DNA of 46,918 nucleotides, taken from positions 1-46,918 of the forward strand of contig JAKSRK010000007.1 of assembly GCA_024403655.1 (NCBI GenBank), given 5' to 3'. The stretch is from Saccharofermentans sp. GTDB taxonomy: Bacteria > Bacillota > Clostridia > Saccharofermentanales > Saccharofermentanaceae. A program made the translations under genes and the position numbers. The notes beneath the pieces are model-generated. The model saw only the letters and a list, made by a program, of their open reading frames with translations. It did no database searches and was not told the DNA's origin. Positions 18,257 to 27,237 of the stretch are shown piece after piece. Within the stretch, counting starts at the first letter, position 1, and every line of letters begins with the position of its first letter.

Positions 18257-19317
18257 TAGATATTTTCCGAGACGATCCGCTCCTTAGACATGTCCATATC
18301 AGTGATGCCCGTATATTAAGGGACGCAGGGATATTTGACGGCAAAATAGCGGAAGTCGAGGATTATCTTCGTAAGATATCGGGTGTTTGTGATTCTTATA
18401 TTTCCGAGAATGTTGCAGGTGTAGTCTTCGTAAAGACCTTTTGCGATACCATGGAGCCCTATAGGATTTCCTTAGATATAAGAAAGTCTTATGACTCAGC
18501 TGACTGCCTTGAAGATATTTTGAATGCAGTTGTTAAGATATGTTTTTTCAACAGAAATGCTTATAAGCTGTCTTTAAGAACTTCGGATTCCGATCTCGCG
18601 CAGATAGCCTCTTCTCTTGGCTTTGTGCAGGAGGCTGTCCTTCACGATGACATAAAGAACAAGAGCATGTTCGAAGATACCGGGCTGTTTTATCTACTTA
18701 AGCCCGCCAACAGAATATATAATTATGCTTTCGTCCCTTTCCAGAGGGGAGTAGTTGCTGTCGGAGGCGGAATGAATTACGTGGATGAGGTGGAGTTTTT
18801 AAGCTACGGTCAAAAGCCGGATAAGGACTTTATCGCAGAGTGTGCTTCATATTGGGGCATAACGGATGACGAAGGTAAGCTTTTACCTCGAAATGCAGCA
18901 GAATACGATATGGACCTTTCGTACTACGAAGATCTTCCCGCGGAGCTTGTAAGAGCCTCTATGCAGATAAAAGAGTTCTTTCTTAAGAAGAGGGATACTT
19001 TCGACATAAATGTATCTACTCCTCATGCTACGCAGTTTCAGATGAACGTATGGGATGAGATAAAGAAGATTCCTTATGGAGCTACTTGCAGCTACGAAGA
19101 TATAGCGTTAAAGTTGACAGGCAACGATCTTAAGAAAGCCCGTAAGCTTACCCGTGCGGTAGGAAGTGCGTGTGGGGATAATCCCGTACCGATAATAGTT
19201 CCCTGCCACAGAGTAATAGGAAAGAACGGCATGCTTGTAGGCTTTGCAGGAGGCATCGAGTTCAAAGACTTCCTTCTTCAGAACGAACTCTTTTCTACGG
19301 CGCTTCCTTTGTACTGA
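18253..19317 (+). CDS. Methylated-DNA--cysteine methyltransferase (Ogt) with GNAT-like N-terminal domain
   Basis: Residues about 265-350 of this 354-residue protein are a full Ogt/MGMT catalytic domain: FQMNVWDEIKKIPYG, the helix SYEDIA, and the active-site PCHRV with acceptor Cys318. It transfers methyl groups from O6-methylguanine to itself. The N-terminal 180 residues are not the usual Ogt or Ada N-domain. A stretch near residues 105-125 (NAYKLSLRTSD...SLGFVQE) resembles the end of a GNAT acetyltransferase fold, but an acetyl-CoA loop is not clear. The start overlaps the lipoprotein stop by ATGA with GGAGGA upstream. The Ogt part is certain and the N-domain tentative. Confidence 0.85.
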   Translation: MIDIFRDDPLLRHVHISDARILRDAGIFDGKIAEVEDYLRKISGVCDSYISENVAGVVFVKTFCDTMEPYRISLDIRKSYDSADCLEDILNAVVKICFFNRNAYKLSLRTSDSDLAQIASSLGFVQEAVLHDDIKNKSMFEDTGLFYLLKPANRIYNYAFVPFQRGVVAVGGGMNYVDEVEFLSYGQKPDKDFIAECASYWGITDDEGKLLPRNAAEYDMDLSYYEDLPAELVRASMQIKEFFLKKRDTFDINVSTPHATQFQMNVWDEIKKIPYGATCSYEDIALKLTGNDLKKARKLTRAVGSACGDNPVPIIVPCHRVIGKNGMLVGFAGGIEFKDFLLQNELFSTALPLY

Positions 19318-19344
19318 TTAATAAATACAGTTTGGAGAATAAAT

Positions 19345-20031
19345 ATGGCAAAACATGACAAGATAACAATCGGCAATTCAACAATTCTGAATCCCGTTCC
19401 CGTAGTAATGGTATCCTGTGCGGGTAAAAATCCCGAGAAGGAGAATGAACGTCCCAATATCGTTACCATCGCCTGGGCAGGAACAGTTAATTCAGAGCCT
19501 CCCATGGTCTCCATATCCGTAAGAAAGAGCAGACACTCCTATAATCTTATCAAGGAGACGGGAGAATTCGTTATTAACCTCGTTAATAAGTCTCTTGCAA
19601 AGTCCTGCGATTACTGCGGAGTAAGATCTGGAGCAGATGAGGATAAGTTCAAGACATGCGGACTTACTTCGGTTAAGGCTGAAGGTCTTGACTATGCATA
19701 TGCGATTAAGGAAGCACCCGTATCAATATCCTGTAAGGTTAAGAGCGTAACTGAGCTCGGATCACACGATATGTTCATAGCTGAGATTGTCGCAATTACG
19801 GCTGACAGTTACCTTAAAGATGAAGAAGGTAAACTTTGTCTTGATAAGGCAAAGCTCATCTCTTATAATCACGGCGAATATTTTACTTTGGGTGAGAAAA
19901 TCGGATTCTTCGGCTACTCTGTTGCTTCTGACGACATCTTCGAGAAGAGGATGGGCTACAAGAAGGAAAGAGATAAGTATAAGCATTTAAGAGAAGAGAA
20001 TGCGAATAAGAAGAACGGTAAGAAGTATTAA
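19345..20031 (+). CDS. Flavin reductase-like FMN-binding protein
   Basis: This 228-residue protein belongs to the flavin-reductase-like (DIM6/NTAB) split-barrel family, cytoplasmic FMN-binding proteins of mostly unknown substrate. Family features are PVPVVMVSC near the start, NIVTIAWAGTVNSEPPM, the VRKSRHSYNLI block and GEFVINLV. The C-terminus is lysine-rich. GGAG lies upstream of the ATG. A Nudix gene follows after 15 bases. Confidence 0.85.
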   Translation: MAKHDKITIGNSTILNPVPVVMVSCAGKNPEKENERPNIVTIAWAGTVNSEPPMVSISVRKSRHSYNLIKETGEFVINLVNKSLAKSCDYCGVRSGADEDKFKTCGLTSVKAEGLDYAYAIKEAPVSISCKVKSVTELGSHDMFIAEIVAITADSYLKDEEGKLCLDKAKLISYNHGEYFTLGEKIGFFGYSVASDDIFEKRMGYKKERDKYKHLREENANKKNGKKY

Positions 20032-20046
20032 GAGGGTGAATACATA

Positions 20047-20613
20047 ATGAAGTTTAAGTCTTTGGAGAAGGTACATCAGGGTAAGTTCATTACAAGATAT
20101 GATGTTACTTATGAGACAGAGAAGGGCAATCTTAAAAAGTATGAGATGATCAGCCGCGATCCCGACATCAAAGATTTTGATGGGATTAAGTCCGACAAGT
20201 CGGAGGCTGTGGTTCTTATTATGCACGATAAGGACAATACAAAGATTCTCCTTAATAATGAATACAGAATGGCTGTTGGTGGCGTGGCAATTAATTTCCC
20301 CGCAGGTCTTATTGATCCTGGTGAGGATGTTAAGACTGCAGCAGCAAGAGAATTGTGGGAAGAAACAGGCCTGAAGCTTGTTAAGGTTAATGCACACTGG
20401 CCTTCTTCTTATAGCGCAGTAGGTCTTATGAACGAGAGAAGTGAAGTAATAATCGGTGTAGCCGAGGGAGAATTTGCTCCCAGTACTTCAGATGAAGAAG
20501 AGATCAGTGCTTCATGGTACAGCAAAGAGGAAGTAAAAGAACTTCTTAAGACCAGTACGGCTTTTGCCGCAAGAACACAGGCATATTGTTATATGTGGGC
20601 ATACGGAGCTTGA
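20047..20613 (+). CDS. Nudix hydrolase, ADP-ribose pyrophosphatase-like
   Basis: This 188-residue protein has a perfect Nudix box: Gly, five residues, Glu, seven residues, then RELWEETG (within about residues 92-113). The N-terminal beta strands and the FPAGLIDPGED lead-in are like ADP-ribose pyrophosphatases, which cut ADP-ribose to AMP and ribose-5-phosphate. Exact substrate is inferred only. An AGAGGG ribosome binding site precedes it, and the cysteine desulfurase begins four bases after its stop. Confidence 0.9.
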   Translation: MKFKSLEKVHQGKFITRYDVTYETEKGNLKKYEMISRDPDIKDFDGIKSDKSEAVVLIMHDKDNTKILLNNEYRMAVGGVAINFPAGLIDPGEDVKTAAARELWEETGLKLVKVNAHWPSSYSAVGLMNERSEVIIGVAEGEFAPSTSDEEEISASWYSKEEVKELLKTSTAFAARTQAYCYMWAYGA

Positions 20614-20617
20614 AGAA

Positions 20618-21757
20618 ATGATTTACTTTGATAATTCAGCTACAACCAGGCCTTCACAGGAAGTAATCGATGCGGTTACGAATAATCTGAATTCCGAGTT
20701 GTTCGGCAATCCTGGTTCTTTGCATAAACTCGGCAATACTGCAATTAACGCTTATGACGAGTGTCTTAAGGAATGTGCGGCTGCAATAGGCTGCAGTAAG
20801 GAAGAACTCTACTTTACTTCCTGTGGTACAGAGTCAGCCAATACGGCAATTGAAGGCTACATGAGCCATAACAAAAGAGCGGGCAGGAAGATAATTTCTA
20901 CTGAGACTGAGCATAAATGTACTCTTGAGACTCTTACAAGACTTGAGAAGTCAGGCTATGAGATTATTTATGTTCCTGTAGATAAGGAAGGTAAGCCCGA
21001 TCTTGAGACTCTCTCTGATTCTATTGACGAAGATACGGCACTTCTTTGCTTTACTCACGTTAATAATGAGACAGGATCCGTTCTACCCATAGAAGAGATT
21101 ATTGATATAAAGAATAAGAAGAACAGAAATACGAAGATCTACCTTGACTGTGTACAGTCTCTGGGTAAACTTCCCATTGATCTTCGTAAGCTTAATGTTG
21201 ATATGGCGTCCTTCTCGGGACATAAGATACATTCCCTTAAGGGCGTAGGTATGCTTTATGTTAAGAAGGATATTAAGATTGATCCGCTTATTCTCGGAGG
21301 CGGTCAGCAGAACGGAATGAGATCCGGCACACAGAGTCTTGTTCTTGCTACGGCTTTTACAAGAGCGGTAAAGGATGCACAGGAGAAGAGGGAAGAAGCA
21401 TATAAGAATGCATCTGAGATAAATGCTTTCTTAAGAGATGAGCTTACTAAGCGAAATGCTGTAATTAATTCTCCTTCTGACGCCTGTCCTTTTGTATTAA
21501 ATGTTGCTTTCGAAGGCTTTCAGTCAGAGACTATGCTTCATTGTCTTGAGATTTATGATATATTCGTATCTACCGTGTCTGCTTGTTCTTCCAAGTCAAA
21601 GAAGGTAAGTTACGTTCTTATGGCTATGGGCATAGACAGGAAGATAGCAAACAACAGCGTAAGACTCAGCTTCAGCAGATATAACAGCATGGAGGAAGCA
21701 AAAGAGTTTATTAAGGCAGTAGATGAGATTTACGATAAGTTTCTTATAAAGAGGTAA
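20618..21757 (+). CDS. Cysteine desulfurase (NifS/IscS family), likely partner of ThiI
   Basis: This 379-residue PLP enzyme removes sulfur from cysteine and passes it on as persulfide. MIYFDNSATTRPS is the classic N-terminus and fixes the start at 20618 (GGAG nine bases upstream). The PLP lysine is Lys203 in SGHKIHS, and the catalytic cysteine is Cys323 in VSACSSK. thiI follows two bases downstream. The same pairing in Bacillus (nifZ-thiI) makes 4-thiouridine at tRNA position 8, so this is probably a dedicated sulfur donor for ThiI and not the general Fe-S enzyme. Confidence 0.93.
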   Translation: MIYFDNSATTRPSQEVIDAVTNNLNSELFGNPGSLHKLGNTAINAYDECLKECAAAIGCSKEELYFTSCGTESANTAIEGYMSHNKRAGRKIISTETEHKCTLETLTRLEKSGYEIIYVPVDKEGKPDLETLSDSIDEDTALLCFTHVNNETGSVLPIEEIIDIKNKKNRNTKIYLDCVQSLGKLPIDLRKLNVDMASFSGHKIHSLKGVGMLYVKKDIKIDPLILGGGQQNGMRSGTQSLVLATAFTRAVKDAQEKREEAYKNASEINAFLRDELTKRNAVINSPSDACPFVLNVAFEGFQSETMLHCLEIYDIFVSTVSACSSKSKKVSYVLMAMGIDRKIANNSVRLSFSRYNSMEEAKEFIKAVDEIYDKFLIKR

Positions 21758-21759
21758 AC

Positions 21760-22962
21760 ATGAGTAAGAATGTAATACTTGCAAGAATGGGCGAAGTAAC
21801 CCTTAAAGGTCTTAACAGAGGTAAGTTCGAGATACAGCTTAAGAATAATCTTAAGTATCGTCTTAGAAGCTTCGGTAAGCTTTCGATATATCAGAGCCAG
21901 AGCAGAATCTGGATTGAGGACAAGCACGGTATAGAGAATCCGAACTTTGCCAGTGATGAGAGCGCTAAGGAGATATTAAAGGCCGTAACTCAGGTCTTCG
22001 GTATTGTATCAGCAAGTCTTGCAAGAAAGTTCGAGGGAGATCTCGATTCTATCAAGCAGAATGCGCTTGAGTATGTTAATGGACTTCTTGAGGAGCATCC
22101 TGAGTATGCTACTTTTAAGGTTGAATCCAAGAGAGGAGATAAGTCTTTCCCTTATAAGTCACCGCAAATCTGCGATGAGGTCGGAGGCTTCCTTCTTGAT
22201 AATTTCCCTAACCTCAAGGTTAATGTTAAAAATCCTGACTTCGTTCTTCATGTTGAAGTACGTGATTATAACTATGTATATGCAGGTAAAGTAATGGGAC
22301 ACAGAGGACTTCCTGTCGGAACTGCAGGTAAGGGTATGCTTCTCCTGTCTGGCGGTATCGATTCACCTGTTGCAGGCTACATGATGGCATCCCGCGGTAT
22401 GCAGATCGACGCCGTTTATTTCCATTCTTTCCCTTATACTTCTGAACAGGCTAAGCAGAAGGTTATTGATCTTGCAAAGATCGTATCCAGATTCTCAGGT
22501 AAGATGAATCTTTATATTGTTAACTTCACTCAGATTCAGCTCGATATGGTTAAGAACAGTCCAGAAGACATGCTTACCATCACCATGAGAAGAGTTATGC
22601 TTCAGATTGCCGAGAAGCTCGCAGAGAAAGAAGGCTGCAAGTGCCTTATTACAGGTGAGAGCTTAGGTCAGGTTGCCAGCCAGACTCTTGAAGCAATTAA
22701 TATCACGAATGAAGTAGTAAAGATGCCTATCTTAAGACCTCTTGTTGGTCTTGATAAAGAAGCTACATGCGACCTTTCACGTAAAATCGGTGCCTTTGAG
22801 ACATCTATTCTTCCTTATGAAGACTGCTGTACTGTATTTGTTGCAAAGCACCCCAAGACACATCCCAAGCATTCTGATATCGAATTTGCAGAGTCCAAGC
22901 TCGACATTGCCAAGATGGTAGAAGATGGTGTTAACGAAGGTCTGGAGATAATTGAAATCTGA
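21760..22962 (+). CDS. thiI: tRNA 4-thiouridine synthetase ThiI
   Basis: ThiI (400 residues) adenylates U8 of tRNA and inserts sulfur; in some bacteria it also serves thiamine synthesis. It has an N-terminal ferredoxin-like part, a THUMP domain (about 60-165) and an AANH/PP-loop domain with SGGIDS at residues 197-202 and LITGESLGQVASQT. The C-terminal rhodanese domain of E. coli ThiI is absent, which is normal in Firmicutes, where the neighbouring desulfurase delivers sulfur directly. Its stop overlaps the next start (TGATG). Confidence 0.95.
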   Translation: MSKNVILARMGEVTLKGLNRGKFEIQLKNNLKYRLRSFGKLSIYQSQSRIWIEDKHGIENPNFASDESAKEILKAVTQVFGIVSASLARKFEGDLDSIKQNALEYVNGLLEEHPEYATFKVESKRGDKSFPYKSPQICDEVGGFLLDNFPNLKVNVKNPDFVLHVEVRDYNYVYAGKVMGHRGLPVGTAGKGMLLLSGGIDSPVAGYMMASRGMQIDAVYFHSFPYTSEQAKQKVIDLAKIVSRFSGKMNLYIVNFTQIQLDMVKNSPEDMLTITMRRVMLQIAEKLAEKEGCKCLITGESLGQVASQTLEAINITNEVVKMPILRPLVGLDKEATCDLSRKIGAFETSILPYEDCCTVFVAKHPKTHPKHSDIEFAESKLDIAKMVEDGVNEGLEIIEI

Positions 22963-23990
22963 TGAAGACAGGTAAGCTTACAAACGAACAGTTAAGTTCC
23001 ATAGTTTTAAGCAGGCTTCCCAAGCTGTCAGAGAACACACTGGTAGGTGCCGATATTGGTGCCGACTGCGCATGGATTAATATGGGTGACCGTCTTATGG
23101 TCATCTCATCAGATCCAATCACAGCAGGCGGTATGCAATCCGGTACACTTACCGTTCACGTATCCTGTAACGACATCGCAGCGTGCGGTGTACGTCCTTC
23201 AGGCATACTTATAGATATTGTTGCACCTTCTTCAGCTACTGAAGATGATATTTCTGAGATTGTATCCCAGGCTTCACGTGAGGCTGAGAAGCTTGGAGTG
23301 GATATTGTCGGCGGACATACTGAAGTATCCGACTCTGTAAATACCTTTGTAGTTATATCGACTGCATTCGGAATTGTTGATAAGAATCATCCTATTCCAA
23401 GAGGTAAGGCAAGAGCAGGCGACAAGCTTATACAGACCAAGAGGTGCGCTATTGAAGGTTCTTATATTGCCGCTACGGAACATAGAACTAAGCTTACAGC
23501 TAAAGTCTCTTCCGAGTATATAGAAGAAGCTGCTTCTTATAATTCGCTTATATCCGTTGTTAATGAAGGAAGCGCTGCAGGTTCTCTTGTTGCTTCTTCA
23601 GAAGAGAAGAATGACCACGGTTATTACTATGGGGCTGCCAGCCTCATGCATGACATAACGGAAGGCGGAGTCTTGGGCGCAGCTTATGAGATGGCTCACT
23701 ACTCCGGACTTGGCGTTAATGTCTTTGAAGATAATATTCCCATCAGCGAAGCTTCAAAGCAGATTTGCAGTGCGCTTGATATTGATCCTTACAGACTCAT
23801 ATCATCAGGTTCTTTGCTTATCGCTTCAAGTGAACCTGACAGAGTTATCGAAGCTATTAAAAATGCAGGCGTGGATGCATGTGTTATCGGTGAGTTTACC
23901 GATGCATCTGAAGGCTTTAAGATTACCGATAAGGACGGAAGATTCATTGAGATGGATCCGCCGTCTGCTGATGAGATTTACAGGATCTGA
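22962..23990 (+). CDS. AIR synthase-related (HypE/ThiL-like) protein
   Basis: This 342-residue protein has the two-domain PurM/HypE/SelD/ThiL ATP-binding fold: GADIGADCAWI near residue 28, an SSDPITAGG block, SCNDIAACGVRPSG and VGGHTEVSDSVN in the first domain, and HDITEGGVLGAAYEMA in the second. These are the phosphate-binding patterns of HypE-like proteins. It lacks the C-terminal HypE cysteine motif, and no other hydrogenase genes are near. It sits four bases before larB, so a role in nickel-cofactor chemistry is possible but is only an inference from position. Confidence 0.8.
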   Translation: MKTGKLTNEQLSSIVLSRLPKLSENTLVGADIGADCAWINMGDRLMVISSDPITAGGMQSGTLTVHVSCNDIAACGVRPSGILIDIVAPSSATEDDISEIVSQASREAEKLGVDIVGGHTEVSDSVNTFVVISTAFGIVDKNHPIPRGKARAGDKLIQTKRCAIEGSYIAATEHRTKLTAKVSSEYIEEAASYNSLISVVNEGSAAGSLVASSEEKNDHGYYYGAASLMHDITEGGVLGAAYEMAHYSGLGVNVFEDNIPISEASKQICSALDIDPYRLISSGSLLIASSEPDRVIEAIKNAGVDACVIGEFTDASEGFKITDKDGRFIEMDPPSADEIYRI

Positions 23991-23993
23991 TAC

Positions 23994-24674
23994 ATGGAAA
24001 ACTTTGCCGATCTTGATTTTGCCAAACTTGACCTTAGCAGGGAAGAACGTACTGGCTTTCCGGAGGTAGTCTTTTGCAGCGGCAAAGAAGATCAGTTCTT
24101 ATTAAGTATTTACGAGCGCCTTTATATGGAGCATCAGGAAGTATTCGGTACCAGAGCAAGTCAGGCTCAGTACGAACTTGTTAAGTCCCGCTTCGCTGAA
24201 GCAAATTACGATCCGGTATCCGGAATACTTAAGATTACTAAGAATGAGGATAAGAAGCTTATCGGTAATATTGCCGTCTGCACAGCTGGAACAGCTGATA
24301 TTCCCGTGGCTGAAGAAGCTGCACAGACAGCTGAGTTCTTCGGCTCAAAAGTTAATCGCGTTTACGATGTAGGAGTAGCCGGTATTCACAGACTTTTGTC
24401 TCGTGTTGATACTATTCGTGAAGCTAATGTCGTTATTGCGGTCGCAGGTATGGAAGGCGCACTTCCTAGTGTTATCGGTGGCCTTGTAAAAGTTCCTGTT
24501 ATCGCTGTTCCCACATCCGTAGGATACGGAGCCAGCTTTGAAGGTTTATCTGCTCTTCTTACCATGATTAATTCATGTGCCAACGGAATATCCGTTGTTA
24601 ATATAGATAACGGATACGGAGCCGGATATATTGCTACTCAGATTAACAGACTCGCTAGTGGTGTCGTATGCTGA
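23994..24674 (+). CDS. larB: Nickel-pincer cofactor biosynthesis protein LarB
   Basis: LarB (226 residues) carboxylates and hydrolyses nicotinic acid adenine dinucleotide, the first step to the nickel-pincer nucleotide cofactor of lactate racemase. The C-terminal half is a PurE-like fold: VCTAGTADIPVAEEA, YDVGVAGIHRLL, VAVAGMEGALPSVIGGL and PTSVGYGASF. The conserved NSCANG holds Cys195, which by position is a candidate for the reactive cysteine. It overlaps the antiporter gene by 7 bases. larC lies about 3.5 kb downstream; larE and larA are not in the window. Confidence 0.9.
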   Translation: MENFADLDFAKLDLSREERTGFPEVVFCSGKEDQFLLSIYERLYMEHQEVFGTRASQAQYELVKSRFAEANYDPVSGILKITKNEDKKLIGNIAVCTAGTADIPVAEEAAQTAEFFGSKVNRVYDVGVAGIHRLLSRVDTIREANVVIAVAGMEGALPSVIGGLVKVPVIAVPTSVGYGASFEGLSALLTMINSCANGISVVNIDNGYGAGYIATQINRLASGVVC

Positions 24675-25849
24675 TAAGCATTACTTTGATTGTATTCTCA
24701 GGTTTACTTCTGGGATTTTTGTGTAAGAAGATTAAATTCCCGAGTCTGTTCGGAATGATCATTGCCGGAATCTTAATTGGTCCTTATGTACTGAATCTTA
24801 TTGATTCGAGTATTCTTAATATTTCCGCAGACATTAGAAAGATTGCTCTCATAATTATATTAATCAGAGCAGGCCTAAAGCTGAATCTTAATGACTTAAA
24901 GAAGGTAGGAAGACCTGCGGTATTAATGTGCTTTGTGCCGGCCGCATTTGAATTGGTCGGAATGGTTCTTCTTGCACCCCGAATACTTGGAATAACTACT
25001 CTTGAAGCCGCTATCCTCGGAGCAGTCATTGGTGCCGTATCGCCGGCAGTTATTGTTCCCAGAATGATTAATCTTATTGATCAGAAGCGTGGTACGGATA
25101 AAGCAATCCCTCAGATGATTCTGGCAGGTGCGTCTGTCGATGATGTATTTGTAATTGTCCTTTTTACAACATTTACTTCTCTTGCAACAGGAGGGGAGAT
25201 TAGCGTTAAGAGCTTTATCGATATACCTGTATCAATTGTACTGGGTGTAATTATCGGACTTGCTGCAGGCTATCTTCTTTATCTTTACTTTAACAGGATT
25301 CATATAAGAGACAGTATCAAAGTCATCATTATTCTTGGTGTGTCTTTTGCACTCACTTTTGCAGAGGACAGTCTTAAGACTTATATACCCTTTGCTTCGC
25401 TTATTGCAGTTATGGTATTTGGTACAGTAATAAAAAAGAAGAAAGAAGAACTGGCGGTCAGACTGTCAGCCAAATTTGATAAGCTCTGGCTTACTGCTGA
25501 GATTTTCCTCTTCGTATTAGTCGGTGCTTCTGTTCAAATCAGCAGTCTTAAAAGCGCAGGATTAAATGCAGTAATCTTGATTCTTGGTGCTTTGGTATTC
25601 AGAATGCTGGGTGTATATATAAGTCTTCTTGCAACCGGGCTTAATTATAAAGAGAGATTATTCTGTATGCTGGCATATACTCCCAAGGCAACTGTACAGG
25701 CTGCTATAGGCGGCTTACCTCTGGCTATGGGGCTTGACTGCGGTAACCTTGTTCTTACAATATCCGTTGTAGCGATAATGCTGACAGCTCCGCTTGGAGC
25801 TTTTGCGATTGACTATACAAATAAAAAACTCCTGAATCAGGAAGTCTGA
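24668..25849 (+). CDS. Cation:proton antiporter (CPA family)
   Basis: This 393-residue integral membrane protein has about 12 hydrophobic segments and the Na+/H+ exchanger-like fold: FGMIIAGILIGPYVL near the N-terminus, GAVIGAVSPAVIVPRM (the unwound helix), and GASVDDVFVIVLF with the paired acidic residues used for cation/proton exchange. It has no TrkA-N or other cytoplasmic regulatory domain. Ion specificity (Na+ or K+) cannot be told. It overlaps larB by 7 bases. Its last codons form the left arm of the terminator hairpin. Confidence 0.88.
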   Translation: MLISITLIVFSGLLLGFLCKKIKFPSLFGMIIAGILIGPYVLNLIDSSILNISADIRKIALIIILIRAGLKLNLNDLKKVGRPAVLMCFVPAAFELVGMVLLAPRILGITTLEAAILGAVIGAVSPAVIVPRMINLIDQKRGTDKAIPQMILAGASVDDVFVIVLFTTFTSLATGGEISVKSFIDIPVSIVLGVIIGLAAGYLLYLYFNRIHIRDSIKVIIILGVSFALTFAEDSLKTYIPFASLIAVMVFGTVIKKKKEELAVRLSAKFDKLWLTAEIFLFVLVGASVQISSLKSAGLNAVILILGALVFRMLGVYISLLATGLNYKERLFCMLAYTPKATVQAAIGGLPLAMGLDCGNLVLTISVVAIMLTAPLGAFAIDYTNKKLLNQEV

Positions 25850-25861
25850 TTCAGGAGTTTT
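25825..25861. terminator. Bidirectional terminator between convergent genes
   Basis: A perfect 16-bp inverted repeat (25825-25840 with 25846-25861) encloses a 5-base loop. A run of A on the left and T on the right lets it work in both directions. It overlaps the antiporter stop codon and lies 12 bases beyond the end of the minus-strand carboxypeptidase gene. Confidence 0.93.
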
Positions 25862-25872
25862 GGTATCTTAAC

Positions 25873-27222
25873 TTATCCGAATGTTATGTAAGTTCCTTCA
25901 GGAACGGTAGTAGTTGTTGTTGTCTGTTCAGTAGTAGTCTGAGCTGTCGTTTCTGTGACCTCTGCGCCTTCAGCTCCTTCAGCTCCTTCAGTAGTTGCAA
26001 CTGTTGTTGTCGTGGTAGTTGTGGTAGCTACTGTCTCAGTGACGGCGGGTGTAGGAGTAGGACCGCCTGTCAGATATGCTGCAAGTCTGGCGTAGATAAG
26101 GAATGCATCATCTACATGAAGGTGACCTGCATATACGCTTGAACCTGCGGGGACAGAAGCGCCGAATGTAACAAGAATATATTCATGTCCGTCAATAGAA
26201 GCAAAACTTGCAAGACACTGACCGGCTTCTGTGGTAAATCCGGTCTTTGCACCGAGAAGAGTAGCTCCACCTGCTTCAGGACTTCCAAAATACTGATTAA
26301 ATGTGTTATACATTATGATTCCGTCAGGATGGACCGAAGTAGGGGAAGACATATACTCAGAAGTTGTAATAAGCGTTCTGAACATATCATTCTGAAGTCC
26401 GTACTGAAGAAGAATAGCCATATCATGAACTGATGAATAATGGTCGGGATTATGCTCACCTGTACAGTTAACGAAGTGAGTGTTAACCATTCCGAGTTCT
26501 GCCGCTTTGTCGTTCATCATCTGAACGAATCCTTCTTCGCTTCCGCCTACACTATAAGCAAGACCAAGACAGCATTCAGCACCTGATCTTAACATCGTAC
26601 CGTAGAGAAGATCCTCGTAAGTAACTGTCTCATTTCGCTCGAAGCCGGCAGTAGAGAGGTCGGTAGTAAAGAGGTAATCATATATGGACTGAGGCATTAC
26701 ATACTGTCCGGAATAGTTCTCAATGTTCTCAAGAGCGACTATAGTTGTCATCATCTTGGTGACGGAAGCAGGATATGCCTGAACATCTTCATTTAAGCCC
26801 TTAAGTACAGTTCCGTCCTCGGCATCGATAATAATGGCGTTAGTACTGTAGATACCTTCGAAGATATCTAGTTCAATCTGAGTAGGAGCGGGAGTTGTCT
26901 CAACTTCAGTAATCTCAGTCTCCTGTGTCTGTCCAGGCTTTTTGGGTTTATTGCCGTCTTTACCTGATACAGCTCTTACGATAGACATAATAATGATTAC
27001 TATTACAAGAACAATCATTATTAGAACAAGAAGACCTACAGGATTGATCTTAACTTTCTTCCTGCCACTGTTACTTACAGGCTTCTTATTCTGATTCTGG
27101 GGACGCTGAACAGGCCTTTGACCTTTATTGGGAACGGGTCTTGGGCGCTGCTGATTATTGTTAGTCTTTGCCACCGGAGGGTGCTGACCTTTTTGATGTT
27201 TGTAATTATTATTCGGATTCAT
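25873..27222 (-). CDS. Membrane-anchored S11 D-alanyl-D-alanine carboxypeptidase
   Basis: This 449-residue penicillin-binding protein trims peptidoglycan stem peptides. It has a basic Asn/Gln/Pro-rich cytoplasmic N-terminus, one membrane segment (about 61-84), an acidic linker, the S11 domain (about 120-385) and a Thr-rich tail with a GAE triplet repeat (about 388-449). Catalytic SVTK is Ser153/Lys156 and the KTG motif is 326-328. The usual SxN motif reads SGA (213-215), so the Asn is missing. A type II membrane anchor instead of a cleaved signal peptide is unusual for this family. The ATG has no Shine-Dalgarno; an extended -10 ends six bases upstream. Confidence 0.9.
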   Translation of the reverse strand: MNPNNNYKHQKGQHPPVAKTNNNQQRPRPVPNKGQRPVQRPQNQNKKPVSNSGRKKVKINPVGLLVLIMIVLVIVIIIMSIVRAVSGKDGNKPKKPGQTQETEITEVETTPAPTQIELDIFEGIYSTNAIIIDAEDGTVLKGLNEDVQAYPASVTKMMTTIVALENIENYSGQYVMPQSIYDYLFTTDLSTAGFERNETVTYEDLLYGTMLRSGAECCLGLAYSVGGSEEGFVQMMNDKAAELGMVNTHFVNCTGEHNPDHYSSVHDMAILLQYGLQNDMFRTLITTSEYMSSPTSVHPDGIIMYNTFNQYFGSPEAGGATLLGAKTGFTTEAGQCLASFASIDGHEYILVTFGASVPAGSSVYAGHLHVDDAFLIYARLAAYLTGGPTPTPAVTETVATTTTTTTTVATTEGAEGAEGAEVTETTAQTTTEQTTTTTTVPEGTYITFG

Positions 27223-27228
27223 GCGTCT

Positions 27229-27237
27229 ATTATAGCA
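27229..27237 (-). promoter_or_regulatory. Extended -10 promoter next to the carboxypeptidase ATG
   Basis: On the minus strand TGCTATAAT, a perfect extended -10, is followed by six bases and the ATG at 27222. The expected transcription start is the A of the start codon, so the mRNA may be leaderless. Confidence 0.65.

Noticed and set aside
22962..23990. Hydrogenase maturation factor HypE
   Set aside because: It lacks the C-terminal cysteine motif of HypE, and no other hydrogenase genes are present.
25900..26040. Short repeats in the carboxypeptidase tail as a CRISPR or minisatellite array
   Set aside because: They are codon-level repeats (Thr runs and GAE triplets) within an open frame, with no regular repeat-spacer structure.
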